From NCBI RefSeq assembly GCF_023091865.1, contig NZ_JAHXDI010000004.1:496001-560000 (forward strand): a stretch of 64,000 nt of DNA. The letters are read 5' to 3'. Under the pieces are notes generated by a model that was not told the origin of the DNA, made no database searches, and saw nothing but the letters and a program-made list of their open reading frames with translations. The position numbers and the translations under genes were made by a program. Position 1 is the first letter of the stretch. Every line of letters begins with the position of its first letter. Source of the stretch: Chromohalobacter moromii (GTDB lineage: Bacteria > Pseudomonadota > Gammaproteobacteria > Pseudomonadales > Halomonadaceae). Below are positions 18,887 to 28,842 of the stretch, in pieces.

Positions 18887-19174
18887 TCAGTGCGTATCGG
18901 GGCGCCCGTGGTCGGCGTGAGCGTCACAGTCACCTGGCCCGGGCGGCACCGGATCGACACCGCCGGGGTGGCCGGGATGGCATTTCAGAATCCGCTTGAG
19001 TGCCAGCCAACCACCTCTTAGAGGACCATGAATCTGGATGGCCTCCACGGCGTATTGCGAGCAACTGGGCCAGAAACGACAGCGCGGGCCGAGTAGGGGG
19101 CTGATGACGTACTGGTAACCACGCAGCAAGCCGATCATGAGACCGGCAAGGCATTTGCGAAGAAGGCGACGCAT
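18887..19174 (-). CDS. yidD: Membrane protein insertion efficiency factor YidD
   Basis: A 95-residue amphipathic membrane-associated protein that aids YidC-dependent insertion. It has the conserved cysteines and core of the family: [48 protein letters not shown]. It is usually encoded between rnpA and yidC; here it is an isolated copy next to hisI and zur, which is seen in some Halomonadaceae. It converges with sufE and starts 5 bases after hisI, so it is probably in the zur-hisI transcript. Confidence 0.92.
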   Translation of the reverse strand: MRRLLRKCLAGLMIGLLRGYQYVISPLLGPRCRFWPSCSQYAVEAIQIHGPLRGGWLALKRILKCHPGHPGGVDPVPPGPGDCDAHADHGRPDTH

Positions 19175-19179
19175 GGCGG

Positions 19180-19620
19180 CTAGCGCTGGCCGTATAGCTC
19201 GGCGGGATCCATCAGTGGCGCGCTGCCAACTTCCGCTGTTTCCTCGCCTAATGCAACATAGAAGCAGCTACGCCGCCCGGTGTGGCATGCAGGTCCTTGC
19301 TGATCGACGCTCAGCAACAGAGTGTCACCGTCGCAATCGAGATGCGCCGCCACCAACTTCTGAACCTGCCCGGAAGATTCACCTTTGCGCCACGGTTTGC
19401 CGCGTGAGCGCGACCAGTAGCAGACACGCCCGGTGGCGAGCGTTTCCTCCAGCGCGGCGCGATTCATCCATGCCATCATCAGTACCTCGCCACTCTCATG
19501 TTGCTGCGCAATGGCGGGCATCAGTCCATCCTCGTTCCAACGCGCGGCGTCGAGCAGGGTGTTTGTCGGTTCGCGCGTGCCTTGCGGGGCCGGCTCGAGT
19601 TGCTTGAAGAGATCGGTCAT
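19180..19620 (-). CDS. hisI: Phosphoribosyl-AMP cyclohydrolase HisI
   Basis: Third step of histidine synthesis: opens the adenine ring of phosphoribosyl-AMP, a zinc/magnesium hydrolase in the cytoplasm. The 146-residue protein is monofunctional (no HisE domain) and shows [40 protein letters not shown], the DCDGDTLLL metal-binding aspartates and [12 protein letters not shown]. The gene lies 29 bases downstream of zur. Position next to a Zur regulator is suggestive because some bacteria express a second HisI under zinc limitation, but this cannot be shown from the window alone. Confidence 0.93.
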   Translation of the reverse strand: MTDLFKQLEPAPQGTREPTNTLLDAARWNEDGLMPAIAQQHESGEVLMMAWMNRAALEETLATGRVCYWSRSRGKPWRKGESSGQVQKLVAAHLDCDGDTLLLSVDQQGPACHTGRRSCFYVALGEETAEVGSAPLMDPAELYGQR

Positions 19621-19649
19621 GGCATGTCGTCTTGGCGTTATAGGGTGAG

Positions 19650-20099
19650 TTAAGCGGACGCTTGCTCAATGCAGGACGCACATAGGCCCAGCAGTTCGAT
19701 AGTTTGCCGCTCGATCCGGTAGCCTTGTTGATGAGCTACCTGGGTCAGTTGCTCGTTGACATCGTCGAGGTGCAATTCTTCGACCCGACCGCACGAACGA
19801 CATATCAGTAGTTGGAAGCCATGCGCATGCTCGGGGCAGGGACAGGCAACGTAAGCGTTGAGCGACTCGATACGATGCACTAGGCCTTGCTCAATGAGAA
19901 ACTCCAGCGCGCGGTAGACGGTCGGGGGGCGCGCCGAGGCATGCTCCGTAGCGAGACGGTCAAGCAGATCATAGGCTTTGAGACCGCCTGGCGAGGTGGC
20001 AATCATCTCCAAGACACGTCGCCGTATCGGAGTGAAGCGCGCACCGTGCTTGTGGCACTGGCGTTCCGCCTGAGTCAGTAGCGCATGGGAGTCGAGCAT
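19650..20099 (-). CDS. zur: Zinc uptake regulator Zur (Fur family)
   Basis: Fur-family repressor of zinc uptake. Residues ~1-80 form the winged helix (FTPIRRRVLEMIATSPGGLKAYDLL, then TVYRALEFLIEQGLVHRIES). The C-terminal metal-binding domain has CPCPEHAHGFQLLICRSCGRVEEL with a structural CxxC and ends in CASC, the second CxxC. The short C-terminal region and this cysteine pattern fit Zur rather than Fur. The start at 20099 (MLDSHALLTQAE) aligns with E. coli Zur; an in-frame ATG at 20132 would add 11 residues. Downstream are hisI and yidD in the same direction. Confidence 0.85.
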   Translation of the reverse strand: MLDSHALLTQAERQCHKHGARFTPIRRRVLEMIATSPGGLKAYDLLDRLATEHASARPPTVYRALEFLIEQGLVHRIESLNAYVACPCPEHAHGFQLLICRSCGRVEELHLDDVNEQLTQVAHQQGYRIERQTIELLGLCASCIEQASA

Positions 20100-20183
20100 C
20101 GCAACACCATCGTTCTCGGTAGTGCGGGGCATTCTACGCCGTTGCCCCGGGCGGGGCCAGACGTGCCCGGCCTTCCGCTCCGG

Positions 20184-21155
20184 TCATGCGGAACTGGCCA
20201 GCTCTCCCTCGCGCGCGAAATGCCGCTGTGCGAAAGCGACGCGTGCTTCGACCGAGCGTGTCTCGGCTTGCTTCTCGATCAGGTCCAGTCGCCGCCTTAA
20301 CCCTTCGCCGTTGGCCATCTGAATGGCTAGCCCCGGGCGTGCGTTGAGTTCGAGGAGCATTGGGCCGTGGTGGCGATCGAGCACCATGTCGGTGCCCAAG
20401 TAACCGAGTCCGGTCATTTCATAGCAGCTGGCTGCCAGGTGGAGCAGGGCATCCCAACCTGGAACGTACAAGGAGGCCAGGCCGTGGCCGGTGTCGGGAT
20501 GGTCTTCGCGCGGGCGATTGAACTGCACGCCTCGCAAGGCCGCACCCGTGGTGATGTCGAGCCCTACGCCGACGGCGCCCTGGTGCAGGTTTGCCTTACC
20601 ATCCGACGCCGCCGTGGAAAGGCGCATCATCGCCATGACTGGATACCCGCGAAAAATAATGACGCGGATATCGGGCACGCCTTCGTAGGTATACGCGGCG
20701 AAGACTTCGTCGAAGGCGATCAAGGACTCGATAACCGCGACATCGGGCGTGCCGCCCAGTGAATAAAGCCCGGACAGGATATTGGAAACGTGACGTTCCA
20801 GGTCCACCCGTTCGATGCGCGCACCACTGGGCTTGACGTAACCACCATCCTGTTGGCGTTCGACGACGAGAATGCCCTTGCCGCCACTGCCCTTGGCGGG
20901 TTTGATGACGAAACCTGGTGCGTCTTTCACCATCTCGACGACGTGCTTCACGTCGAATTGCGTGCTCACGGTACCGATCAAGTCTGGCGTAGTAATTCCA
21001 TGGCGCTTGGCCAGGAGCTTGGTCTGCAGCTTGTCGTCGACGAGAGGATAGAGCCGGCGATCGTTATAACGGCCGATGTAGCGTATGTTGCGGCGGTTCA
21101 TTCCAATGACGCCCTTGGCCTGCAACCTGGCTGGAGTCGCCCACATATCAGTCAT
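20184..21155 (-). CDS. ATP-grasp alpha-L-glutamate ligase-like protein (RimK-related)
   Basis: A 323-residue ATP-grasp ligase. The N-terminal NRRNIRYIGRYNDRRLYPLVDDK leads into the ATP-binding domain with VIKPAKGSGGKGILV, and the C-terminal metal-binding strand is MLLELNARPGLAIQ. It belongs to the RimK-related branch annotated alpha-L-glutamate ligase-like. The gene is the last of a three-gene leftward set and overlaps the 7TM transglutaminase gene by 8 bases, so the products surely act together. The expected chemistry is forming an amide or peptide bond between an amino acid and an unknown acceptor. Target is unknown. Confidence 0.87.
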   Translation of the reverse strand: MTDMWATPARLQAKGVIGMNRRNIRYIGRYNDRRLYPLVDDKLQTKLLAKRHGITTPDLIGTVSTQFDVKHVVEMVKDAPGFVIKPAKGSGGKGILVVERQQDGGYVKPSGARIERVDLERHVSNILSGLYSLGGTPDVAVIESLIAFDEVFAAYTYEGVPDIRVIIFRGYPVMAMMRLSTAASDGKANLHQGAVGVGLDITTGAALRGVQFNRPREDHPDTGHGLASLYVPGWDALLHLAASCYEMTGLGYLGTDMVLDRHHGPMLLELNARPGLAIQMANGEGLRRRLDLIEKQAETRSVEARVAFAQRHFAREGELASSA

Positions 21156-22656
21156 CCTTCGCCAGGGGCTGGAAGCGTCGCAATTCCAGCAAACGGTATC
21201 CGGTATAATTCCCCAGCAGCAGAATCATGGCCATGAGAATCAGCTGTACGCCCAGGAAGTTAAAGGTAATGTGGCGGACCCAAGGATTGTTCATGGCTAG
21301 ATAGGCCAGCACGGCAGTCAGCAGGCTGCCGAATCCTTGCTTGAGGACTTCTTTCGGGCCTTCTTCCTCCCATAGGATCGACATCCGCTCGATGGTCCAG
21401 GAGAGAATGATCATCGGGAAGAAGGTGATGGTCAGCCCCGCATTGAGGCCGAAGCGATAGGCCATGACCGAGAACAACGAAATGATGGCGATGACCGTTA
21501 TGATCACCGCCGACACTCGTGCCACCAGTAATAGATTGAGTCGCGATAGATAGCTGCGAATCACCAGGCCTACGGCGACGACGAGCAGGAAACCGACCAA
21601 TCCGGTGATCAAGGTCGTTTGGATGAAGGCCAGAGCGATCAACACCGGCATGAAAGTACCGGAGGTCTCGAGCCCCACGAGAACGCGCAGCAGCACGACG
21701 ACCAGCGCCCCAATGGGAATCAAAAGGATCGTCTTGAAAAGGGCCTGTTCTTCGATGGGCAAGCTGTGAATAGAGAAGTTCAGCAGGGTGTCGTCGGCAA
21801 ACTGATTGCGCACCGCAACCGATGCCGGCTCGTTATGACGCAACATGGAGAAACTCACGCGAGAGTCGCTGCCCCCCTGGACTTCGAGCACGGCATTGCC
21901 GTGACGCTCCCACAGCAAGAGATCATCCGGCTTGCCTTGCTCGCCCGTCCGGGGATTGATCAGTACCCATTTCTCATTTTCGAACACTTGCAGCCACGGG
22001 GTCAGCGACTGTCGACGACGGCCGTCTTCCAGCCTCAGCCCATTGACGATCCGAGCGTGAACATTGGCTTGATTGAGTAAGCGGGTCAGCAAGACAGGGC
22101 GCTCGTATTGAGAGAGCAGAAGTCGAGCGTTTTCCCCCTGGCGTTGATCGGTGAACTCCTTGATCAACTCACGCGTGAACGTGAAGGCATCCGCCGAGCG
22201 CTCATGTGCCTGGTCGATGACTTCTCTCGCAGCGGTATCGTAGGGCCGCTCCCAGCCGATATCGCGTTGCAATGCTGGAGGTTCGGCCAGAAACTCTTCC
22301 TCGCCATCGGTCACCAGCAACTGCGCTGAGTAATAAAGCTGCTGGGGCCCATTGGCTTGCCGGATTGCCCACTGCGCATGGCGTGCCTTGTCGTCACGCA
22401 GATATGATAGTCCGAACCCCGAAGAGGCGGTGTTTTCCGTCAGCAGACGAAAGCCTGGCTGGTTGGAGGGCAGGGCAAGATCGATTCTGACGGGGCCGTT
22501 CTCGGCATCGAAGTTGACCTGTGCCTCGACTTCCCATATCTGCCGTTGCTCGCCCGGCATGAAGGGAACGTCGTAGTGAAAATGTCGGAAGATGGTCAAG
22601 ATGATACCAATGACCAGCAAGGCGCCGACCAAGAGGTAAAAGGGCACTCGGGACAT
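21148..22656 (-). CDS. Inactive transglutaminase domain fused to seven membrane helices
   Basis: A 502-residue protein. One N-terminal helix (residues ~5-22) is followed by a large periplasmic segment (~30-320) with a transglutaminase-like fold (RLLNQANVHARIVNGLRLEDGRRRQSLTPWLQVFENEKWVLINP). It resembles active enzymes around the His/Asp region, but I see no Cys in the segment where the catalytic Cys would be. The rest is seven membrane helices (LFKTILLIPIGALVVVLL to LGVQLILMAMILLLGNYTGY). It overlaps the ATP-grasp gene and follows the retropepsin gene, a recurrent triad in Proteobacteria thought to handle a peptide or amide-modified envelope component. Confidence 0.85.
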   Translation of the reverse strand: MSRVPFYLLVGALLVIGIILTIFRHFHYDVPFMPGEQRQIWEVEAQVNFDAENGPVRIDLALPSNQPGFRLLTENTASSGFGLSYLRDDKARHAQWAIRQANGPQQLYYSAQLLVTDGEEEFLAEPPALQRDIGWERPYDTAAREVIDQAHERSADAFTFTRELIKEFTDQRQGENARLLLSQYERPVLLTRLLNQANVHARIVNGLRLEDGRRRQSLTPWLQVFENEKWVLINPRTGEQGKPDDLLLWERHGNAVLEVQGGSDSRVSFSMLRHNEPASVAVRNQFADDTLLNFSIHSLPIEEQALFKTILLIPIGALVVVLLRVLVGLETSGTFMPVLIALAFIQTTLITGLVGFLLVVAVGLVIRSYLSRLNLLLVARVSAVIITVIAIISLFSVMAYRFGLNAGLTITFFPMIILSWTIERMSILWEEEGPKEVLKQGFGSLLTAVLAYLAMNNPWVRHITFNFLGVQLILMAMILLLGNYTGYRLLELRRFQPLAKDD

Positions 22657-22734
22657 GCATTATCCTTGTCGACAAAGCGGCGCGCCGTGACGCCGTCCAC
22701 TTGAGGTTATCGAGATGCGCCATGGGGCGCCGAC

Positions 22735-23568
22735 TCAGCGAGCTTCTTCCTCGCTATCGTTGTCTTGCTGATCCTTTTCCGCCTCTGACGCGCTCTTGCC
22801 ACCGGGAAATTCCGGCCGCGGATGGATGTAGGCCTGGCTGACGTCGATCAGCGCTATATCCATGAAGAAACGCCGCCCCAGCAAGACGGGGTAATCGAGA
22901 TGCGAGCGGTCGTTGAGCGTGAACTCGACGCGCTGCTTGAGGGGGCCCAGAGTCATCAGCAGGCTGATCACGGGGCGACTGTCGGTCCCCGACGCTTGAA
23001 TGATTTTGACGCGGCGTGTCACCGGTGCCTCGATCGCGTCATCACGTATACCGTCGACGGCTGGCTCGTCATCTTCGAGTGCCAACTTGAAACGCACCCA
23101 GCTTTCGCCATCGCGTTCGAATTCCGTCACGTCATGCGCCGAGAGCGAGGATGTATTAGCACCGGAGTCCACACGAGCCTTAAGGTAGGTGCCGACCGTG
23201 GGGAAGCCAACCCATTCATTGCGACCCAGCATTTCCTTGCTGGCAGTATCGCTGCGCTCGATGGGGCATGTGGTCACTACGCGAGGTTCTTGGCCGATAT
23301 TCTCGACATCGGCGCGTAAATGACGCAGCAGCTTGCCATTAGCCCGCACATTGTCACCGATGCGCTGCGCACGCTCAGCTTGAACGCGTAATAGCTCGGT
23401 TTGAGTCGAGCAGCGTAGCGCCAGATTACTTTCTAGGCTCTCCAGACGTTGGTTGAAAGCCGTCTCGGTCAAGTCGTCGGTATGATGTGTCGCTTGTGGT
23501 ACGGCACAGCCTGCGAGTGTCAGTACACCAACACACAAAGCGGAAATAAATAACGAGCGGGAGCGCAT
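22735..23568 (-). CDS. Lipoprotein retropepsin-like aspartic protease (RimK-associated)
   Basis: A 277-residue predicted lipoprotein. The start at 23568 is preferred because AGGAAAA precedes it and the N-terminus is then a lipoprotein signal (LAGC lipobox, Cys21). A helical segment (~35-100) is followed by a single retropepsin-type domain: VGFPTVGTYLKARVDSGANT, with catalytic Asp134 in VDSGANTSSL, then RRVKIIQASG, VEFTLNDRSHLDYPVLLGRRF. One DSG motif per chain means a dimer is needed for activity. These are often annotated as ATP-dependent zinc proteases, a misleading name. The acidic C-terminal tail (EAEKDQQDNDSEEEA) is typical of halophiles. First gene of the triad. Confidence 0.85.
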   Translation of the reverse strand: MRSRSLFISALCVGVLTLAGCAVPQATHHTDDLTETAFNQRLESLESNLALRCSTQTELLRVQAERAQRIGDNVRANGKLLRHLRADVENIGQEPRVVTTCPIERSDTASKEMLGRNEWVGFPTVGTYLKARVDSGANTSSLSAHDVTEFERDGESWVRFKLALEDDEPAVDGIRDDAIEAPVTRRVKIIQASGTDSRPVISLLMTLGPLKQRVEFTLNDRSHLDYPVLLGRRFFMDIALIDVSQAYIHPRPEFPGGKSASEAEKDQQDNDSEEEAR

Positions 23569-23896
23569 AGCATTTTCCTGTCTAGGGCCATCTTGGCAAC
23601 GCATTGAAACGAAACGAGAGGGCGTGGGGCTCAGGCACCTGAACAAAATCGCGCTTGATCATACGGAGTTGGTTGCTGGGATGTCCATTACTGGCACAAG
23701 ATAAATATAGAATTTAACATAATATATATTATGCGAACCAAAAGGATAGGCAATACGGAGACAAGCACCATCGTTATCCATTGGCTATCCATCATGGTGT
23801 CGAGCGACATCTTCGCCAGTTGCATCGCTAAACTCATACAAAAGAAAACGCTGCCTGGTCCGGCAGCGTTTTTGCGGTCGTGCTAGCCGCTAGCGC
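23569..23896. other. Intergenic region between the retropepsin gene and ectC
   Basis: This 328-base gap holds no supported gene. It contains the probable promoter of the retropepsin operon in an AT-rich stretch (23700-23735, with TATATATTATG-like sequence) and a strong bidirectional terminator at 23847-23873 that closes the ect operon. The rest shows no obvious structure. Confidence 0.6.
23847..23873 (-). terminator. Terminator of the ect operon (bidirectional)
   Basis: A 9-bp perfect stem (AACGCTGCC with GGCAGCGTT) and 6-base loop, with T-runs on both sides (TTTTT on the plus strand; TTTTCTTTTG on the minus strand). It lies 23 bases downstream of the ectC stop. Confidence 0.9.
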
Positions 23897-24292
23897 TTAT
23901 TCATCGAGCGGTGCGTACGAGCCGTCTTCACGGTGAACTTCACGCCCGGTCAACGCAGGATTGAAAACGCATGCCACGGTCATGCCTTTTTCTTTGCCGC
24001 GTAGCAAATGCTCATCGTGCTGATCGAGCAGATACATATCGCCGGCCTTGATGGGATGAATCTTGCCGTCGGCCAGCGTTTCGACTTCACCTTCACCTTC
24101 GTAGCAAAATACGGCTTCGAAGTGATGCTTGTAATGAATGTGGGTCTCAGTGCCCGGATGGATACGGGTAATGTTGAACGAGAAGCCAACGTTGTCGTCG
24201 GCCAGCACCAGGCGCGTGCTATCCCAGTTCCCGTTTTCGGCTTCAACGAAGCGCTCGGTCTTGCGGCACTCTTCTAGGTTACGAACGATCAT
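23897..24292 (-). CDS. ectC: L-ectoine synthase EctC
   Basis: Closes the ring of N-gamma-acetyl-2,4-diaminobutyrate to give the compatible solute ectoine, in the cytoplasm. It is a cupin of 131 residues, the usual length. The start at 24292 ([23 protein letters not shown] in pieces: MIVRNLEEC, then [12 protein letters not shown]) matches the EctC family exactly; an in-frame upstream ATG at 24358 is unlikely. The cupin motifs are [20 protein letters not shown] and [13 protein letters not shown], which supply the iron ligands. It lies 114 bases after ectB, with a GC-rich hairpin in between, and has a GGAGG ribosome site about 10 bases upstream. Confidence 0.97.
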   Translation of the reverse strand: MIVRNLEECRKTERFVEAENGNWDSTRLVLADDNVGFSFNITRIHPGTETHIHYKHHFEAVFCYEGEGEVETLADGKIHPIKAGDMYLLDQHDEHLLRGKEKGMTVACVFNPALTGREVHREDGSYAPLDE

Positions 24293-24323
24293 GTAGCGCA
24301 ATCCTCCATGGGGCTCAATAAAG

Positions 24324-24343
24324 GGCCCGCGGTCTCGCGGGCC
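24324..24343 (-). promoter_or_regulatory. GC-rich hairpin in the ectB-ectC spacer
   Basis: An 8-bp perfect stem (GGCCCGCG with CGCGGGCC) and 4-base loop lies 63 bases after the ectB stop and 31 bases before the ectC start. No U-run follows, so it may protect or process the mRNA or partly attenuate ectC. It is a structural prediction only. Confidence 0.5.
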
Positions 24344-24406
24344 ACATCCGAAGTCCACTGTAATGCATGTGACGATAATAACTTAGTGGACTAACGAAAA
24401 GCACGT

Positions 24407-26283
<1,877 letters not shown>

Positions 26284-26378
26284 TTTTCGCTAATGGCGAA
26301 TGTGTTCGCAATAATAACAGCGGCTTATGCATTGATCAAATAAGCCATTATCGTCATGTCGCTATCACATAAACACAC

Positions 26379-26384
26379 ATTATA
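26379..26384 (-). promoter_or_regulatory. Candidate -10 element of an ectA promoter
   Basis: Read on the minus strand this is a perfect TATAAT, about 96 bases before the ectA start. No good TTGACA is present 16-18 bases upstream (best is CATTCC at 17 bases), so the promoter may depend on an activator or on an alternative or osmotically favoured sigma factor. The whole upstream region (26290-26450) is AT-rich. Other ectA promoters may exist closer to the gene. Confidence 0.45.
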
Positions 26385-26510
26385 GTCTGAAATGCGCATA
26401 TGGAATGCGCCGCTAACCTGAGCTTATGTAACCACGACTGCTCTCAGTTTAGTCAATCATGAGTCGTATGCATGCATTGAGTAGCGATGCCTCGCGGTCG
26501 GGTATCAACG

Positions 26511-26538
26511 CAAACGGGCCACCGAGGTGGCCCGTTTG
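26511..26538 (-). terminator. Terminator after gor
   Basis: Arms CAAACGGGCCAC and GTGGCCCGTTTG (12 bp, perfect) enclose a 4-base loop 23 bases downstream of the gor stop, with only a short T-run within the arm itself. It separates gor from the ectA promoter region and can fold in both orientations. Confidence 0.75.
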
Positions 26539-26561
26539 CTAATCGAAACTTCATCACATCG

Positions 26562-27926
26562 CTAGCGACGTGACAAGGAGCGCATTGTGACGAACTCCTC
26601 AGCACTAGTGGGATGTATACCCACCGTGGCATCAAAGTCGGTCTTGGTCAGGCGTGCACGCACAGCGATGGCGATCCCCTGTATGAGTTCGCCGGCATCG
26701 TCGCCCACCATGTGAGCGCCGACCACACGATCGGTTGCGTCATCAACGACCAGCTTCATCAGGCAACGTTCCTGGCTACCCGAGAGCGTGTGCTTCATGG
26801 GGCGGAAGTCAGCGCGATAGATGCGCACTCCAGCTTCGCACTGCTCACGCGCTTCTTCTTCGCTCAGGCCAACGGTGCCGATATTGGGGTGACAAAACAC
26901 GGCTGTGGCGATGTCTTGGTAATCCAAGGGCCCCGGCGTTGCGTCCCCGTAATGGTGCTGAACGAGGTGCATGGCTTCGGCAAGCGCCACGGGCGTGAGC
27001 TCGGGGCCACCGGTCACGTCGCCCAGCGCCAGGATCGACGGTTCTGAGGTCTGATAACGCTCGTCAACCTTGATCGTGCCATTGGGATTGAGTTCGATGT
27101 CCAGCGCGTCGAGTCCCAGTCCGGTGAGGTTCGGGCGGCGTCCGGTGGCCGCCAGCACGACGTCTACTTCCAGTGTTTCGCCGTTGGTCAGGCTCACGCG
27201 GTAGGCATCGCCGACCGGCTCGATACGCTCGATGGTGGTTTCGAAATGCAGGTTGACGCCCTTCTTCTGCATCTCGTCGCGGGTGAACTCACGTACTTCA
27301 CGGTCGAAGCCGCGCAGGAACAGCTCGCCGCGGTAGACCAAGTGCGCGTCGCTACCGAGTCCATTGAAGATGCTGGCGAACTCGACCGCGATATAACCGC
27401 CGCCGAGTACCAGGAAGCGCTCGGGAAAGGTGTCCAGATCGAAGACGCGATTGGAGTCCACGGCATATTCCGCACCCTCGATATCGGGAACCCAGGGCCA
27501 GCCGCCGGTCGCTACCAGGATCTTTTCGGCGGCGATCGTCTCGCCGTTGATCTCGACGCTATGAGGCCCGGTGATACGGGCGCGGCCATTGAGTAGCATG
27601 ACGTCGGCACCTTCGAGCAAGCGCCCGTAGATGCCGTTGAGGCGTTTGATTTCCTCGATCTTGTTGTCACGCAGCGTGGCCCAGTCAAAGCGTGGTGCCT
27701 CGGGCAGCGTCCAACCGAAGCCGGCACTATCCTCGAAGGCATCATGGAAATGCGCCGCATAGGAATAAAGCTTCTTGGGCACACACCCGACATTCACACA
27801 GGTGCCACCTAGATAGCGGTCCTCGGCAATGGCGACGCGCGCCCCTGTAGCAGCCGCCGTGCGTGCGGCGCGTACTCCACCAGAGCCCGCGCCGATGACA
27901 AATAGGTCGTAATCGTACTGAGCCAC
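26562..27926 (-). CDS. gor: Glutathione-disulfide reductase Gor
   Basis: FAD enzyme that reduces oxidised glutathione with NADPH in the cytoplasm. The true start is probably the GTG at 27926 (product begins [15 protein letters not shown]), with AGGAG 6 bases upstream, giving 454 residues, the family length. A much longer reading frame continues upstream but would run over the divergent carbonic anhydrase gene. Motifs: [14 protein letters not shown], redox disulfide [19 protein letters not shown] site [17 protein letters not shown], second FAD site [20 protein letters not shown] and the C-terminal [11 protein letters not shown] with the catalytic His/Glu. The plant/cyanobacterial-type VPKKL is normal for gammaproteobacterial Gor. 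Confidence 0.94.
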   Translation of the reverse strand: MAQYDYDLFVIGAGSGGVRAARTAAATGARVAIAEDRYLGGTCVNVGCVPKKLYSYAAHFHDAFEDSAGFGWTLPEAPRFDWATLRDNKIEEIKRLNGIYGRLLEGADVMLLNGRARITGPHSVEINGETIAAEKILVATGGWPWVPDIEGAEYAVDSNRVFDLDTFPERFLVLGGGYIAVEFASIFNGLGSDAHLVYRGELFLRGFDREVREFTRDEMQKKGVNLHFETTIERIEPVGDAYRVSLTNGETLEVDVVLAATGRRPNLTGLGLDALDIELNPNGTIKVDERYQTSEPSILALGDVTGGPELTPVALAEAMHLVQHHYGDATPGPLDYQDIATAVFCHPNIGTVGLSEEEAREQCEAGVRIYRADFRPMKHTLSGSQERCLMKLVVDDATDRVVGAHMVGDDAGELIQGIAIAVRARLTKTDFDATVGIHPTSAEEFVTMRSLSRR

Positions 27927-28055
27927 GTCGATCTCCTGACTTTTCGATGATGCAGATGATAACAGCCCGACGAACGTGCAGGGAGGGGCTAGATTGACGC
28001 TTGGTAGCACAGGAGGTAAAAGTTGCTTGGATACCCCCTGCATGAAGAGATTTAC

Positions 28056-28694
28056 ATGAGCGATATCAAGAAGCTGTTGGAACAGAACCGCCAGTGGGCC
28101 GCCAGCGTACGGGAGCGTGACCCGGACTTCTTCGAGCGCTTGTCGCATCAGCAGAATCCCGACTATCTGTGGATCGGGTGCTCGGATAGCCGCGTGCCGG
28201 CGAACCAGATCATCGATTTGCCACCGGGCGAGGTTTTCGTACATCGCAACGTGGCCAATCTGCTGTATCACAACGACATGAATGCGCTATCGGTGGTGCA
28301 ATTCGCGGTCGATGTGCTGCAGGTCGAACACATCATGGTGGTTGGCCACTATGGTTGCGGTGGCGTGCGGGCCGCAATCGCCGATGGCGATAATGGCATG
28401 ATCGATTACTGGCTGCACAGCGTTCGCGAGATTTACAGCATCAATCGTGAGGCGCTGGAGCCCTTGTCGCTCGACGAGAAGGTCGATCGAATGTGCGAAC
28501 TCAACGTACGGGCACAAGTCGCCAACCTGTGTCGTACCAAGGTCGTGCAGCGTGCTTGGCAGCGAGGACAAAAACTATCGGTGCATGGGTGGGTCTACGG
28601 TTTGTCCGACGGCTGTGTGACCGATCTTGAGTGCACGGTATCGCAGCTCGACGAAGCCTCGCACATTCATCGCCTCGATCGCATCGAGCGCTGA
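28056..28694 (+). CDS. can: Beta-class carbonic anhydrase
   Basis: Zinc enzyme interconverting carbon dioxide and bicarbonate. Motifs: [11 protein letters not shown] (zinc Cys and the Asp-Arg pair), [11 protein letters not shown], and [11 protein letters not shown] with the zinc His and Cys. The E. coli Can-like length is 212 residues from this start ([14 protein letters not shown] aligns with the start of E. coli Can). An AGGAGGT sequence at 28011 stands 5 bases before an in-frame TTG at 28023, so a slightly longer form of 223 residues is possible. It is divergent from gor. Bicarbonate supply for carboxylases is the usual role. Confidence 0.95.
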   Translation: MSDIKKLLEQNRQWAASVRERDPDFFERLSHQQNPDYLWIGCSDSRVPANQIIDLPPGEVFVHRNVANLLYHNDMNALSVVQFAVDVLQVEHIMVVGHYGCGGVRAAIADGDNGMIDYWLHSVREIYSINREALEPLSLDEKVDRMCELNVRAQVANLCRTKVVQRAWQRGQKLSVHGWVYGLSDGCVTDLECTVSQLDEASHIHRLDRIER

Positions 28695-28842
28695 TATCGG
28701 CCACGCGCTGGAAGCGACCAGGACGCTGTTATTCATCTGACGAATGGCGACCATCAAGATTTCGATTGTCGTCTTCACACAAAGCTCTTTATGTTGAAGC
28801 TGACGATTCTCGTCGCATAACAATACACAATAGGGCTTCAAC

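Noticed and set aside
27927-28271. Long N-terminal extension of glutathione reductase
   Set aside because: The frame is open but lies over the divergent carbonic anhydrase gene; the family alignment and the AGGAG-GTG signal place the start at 27926.
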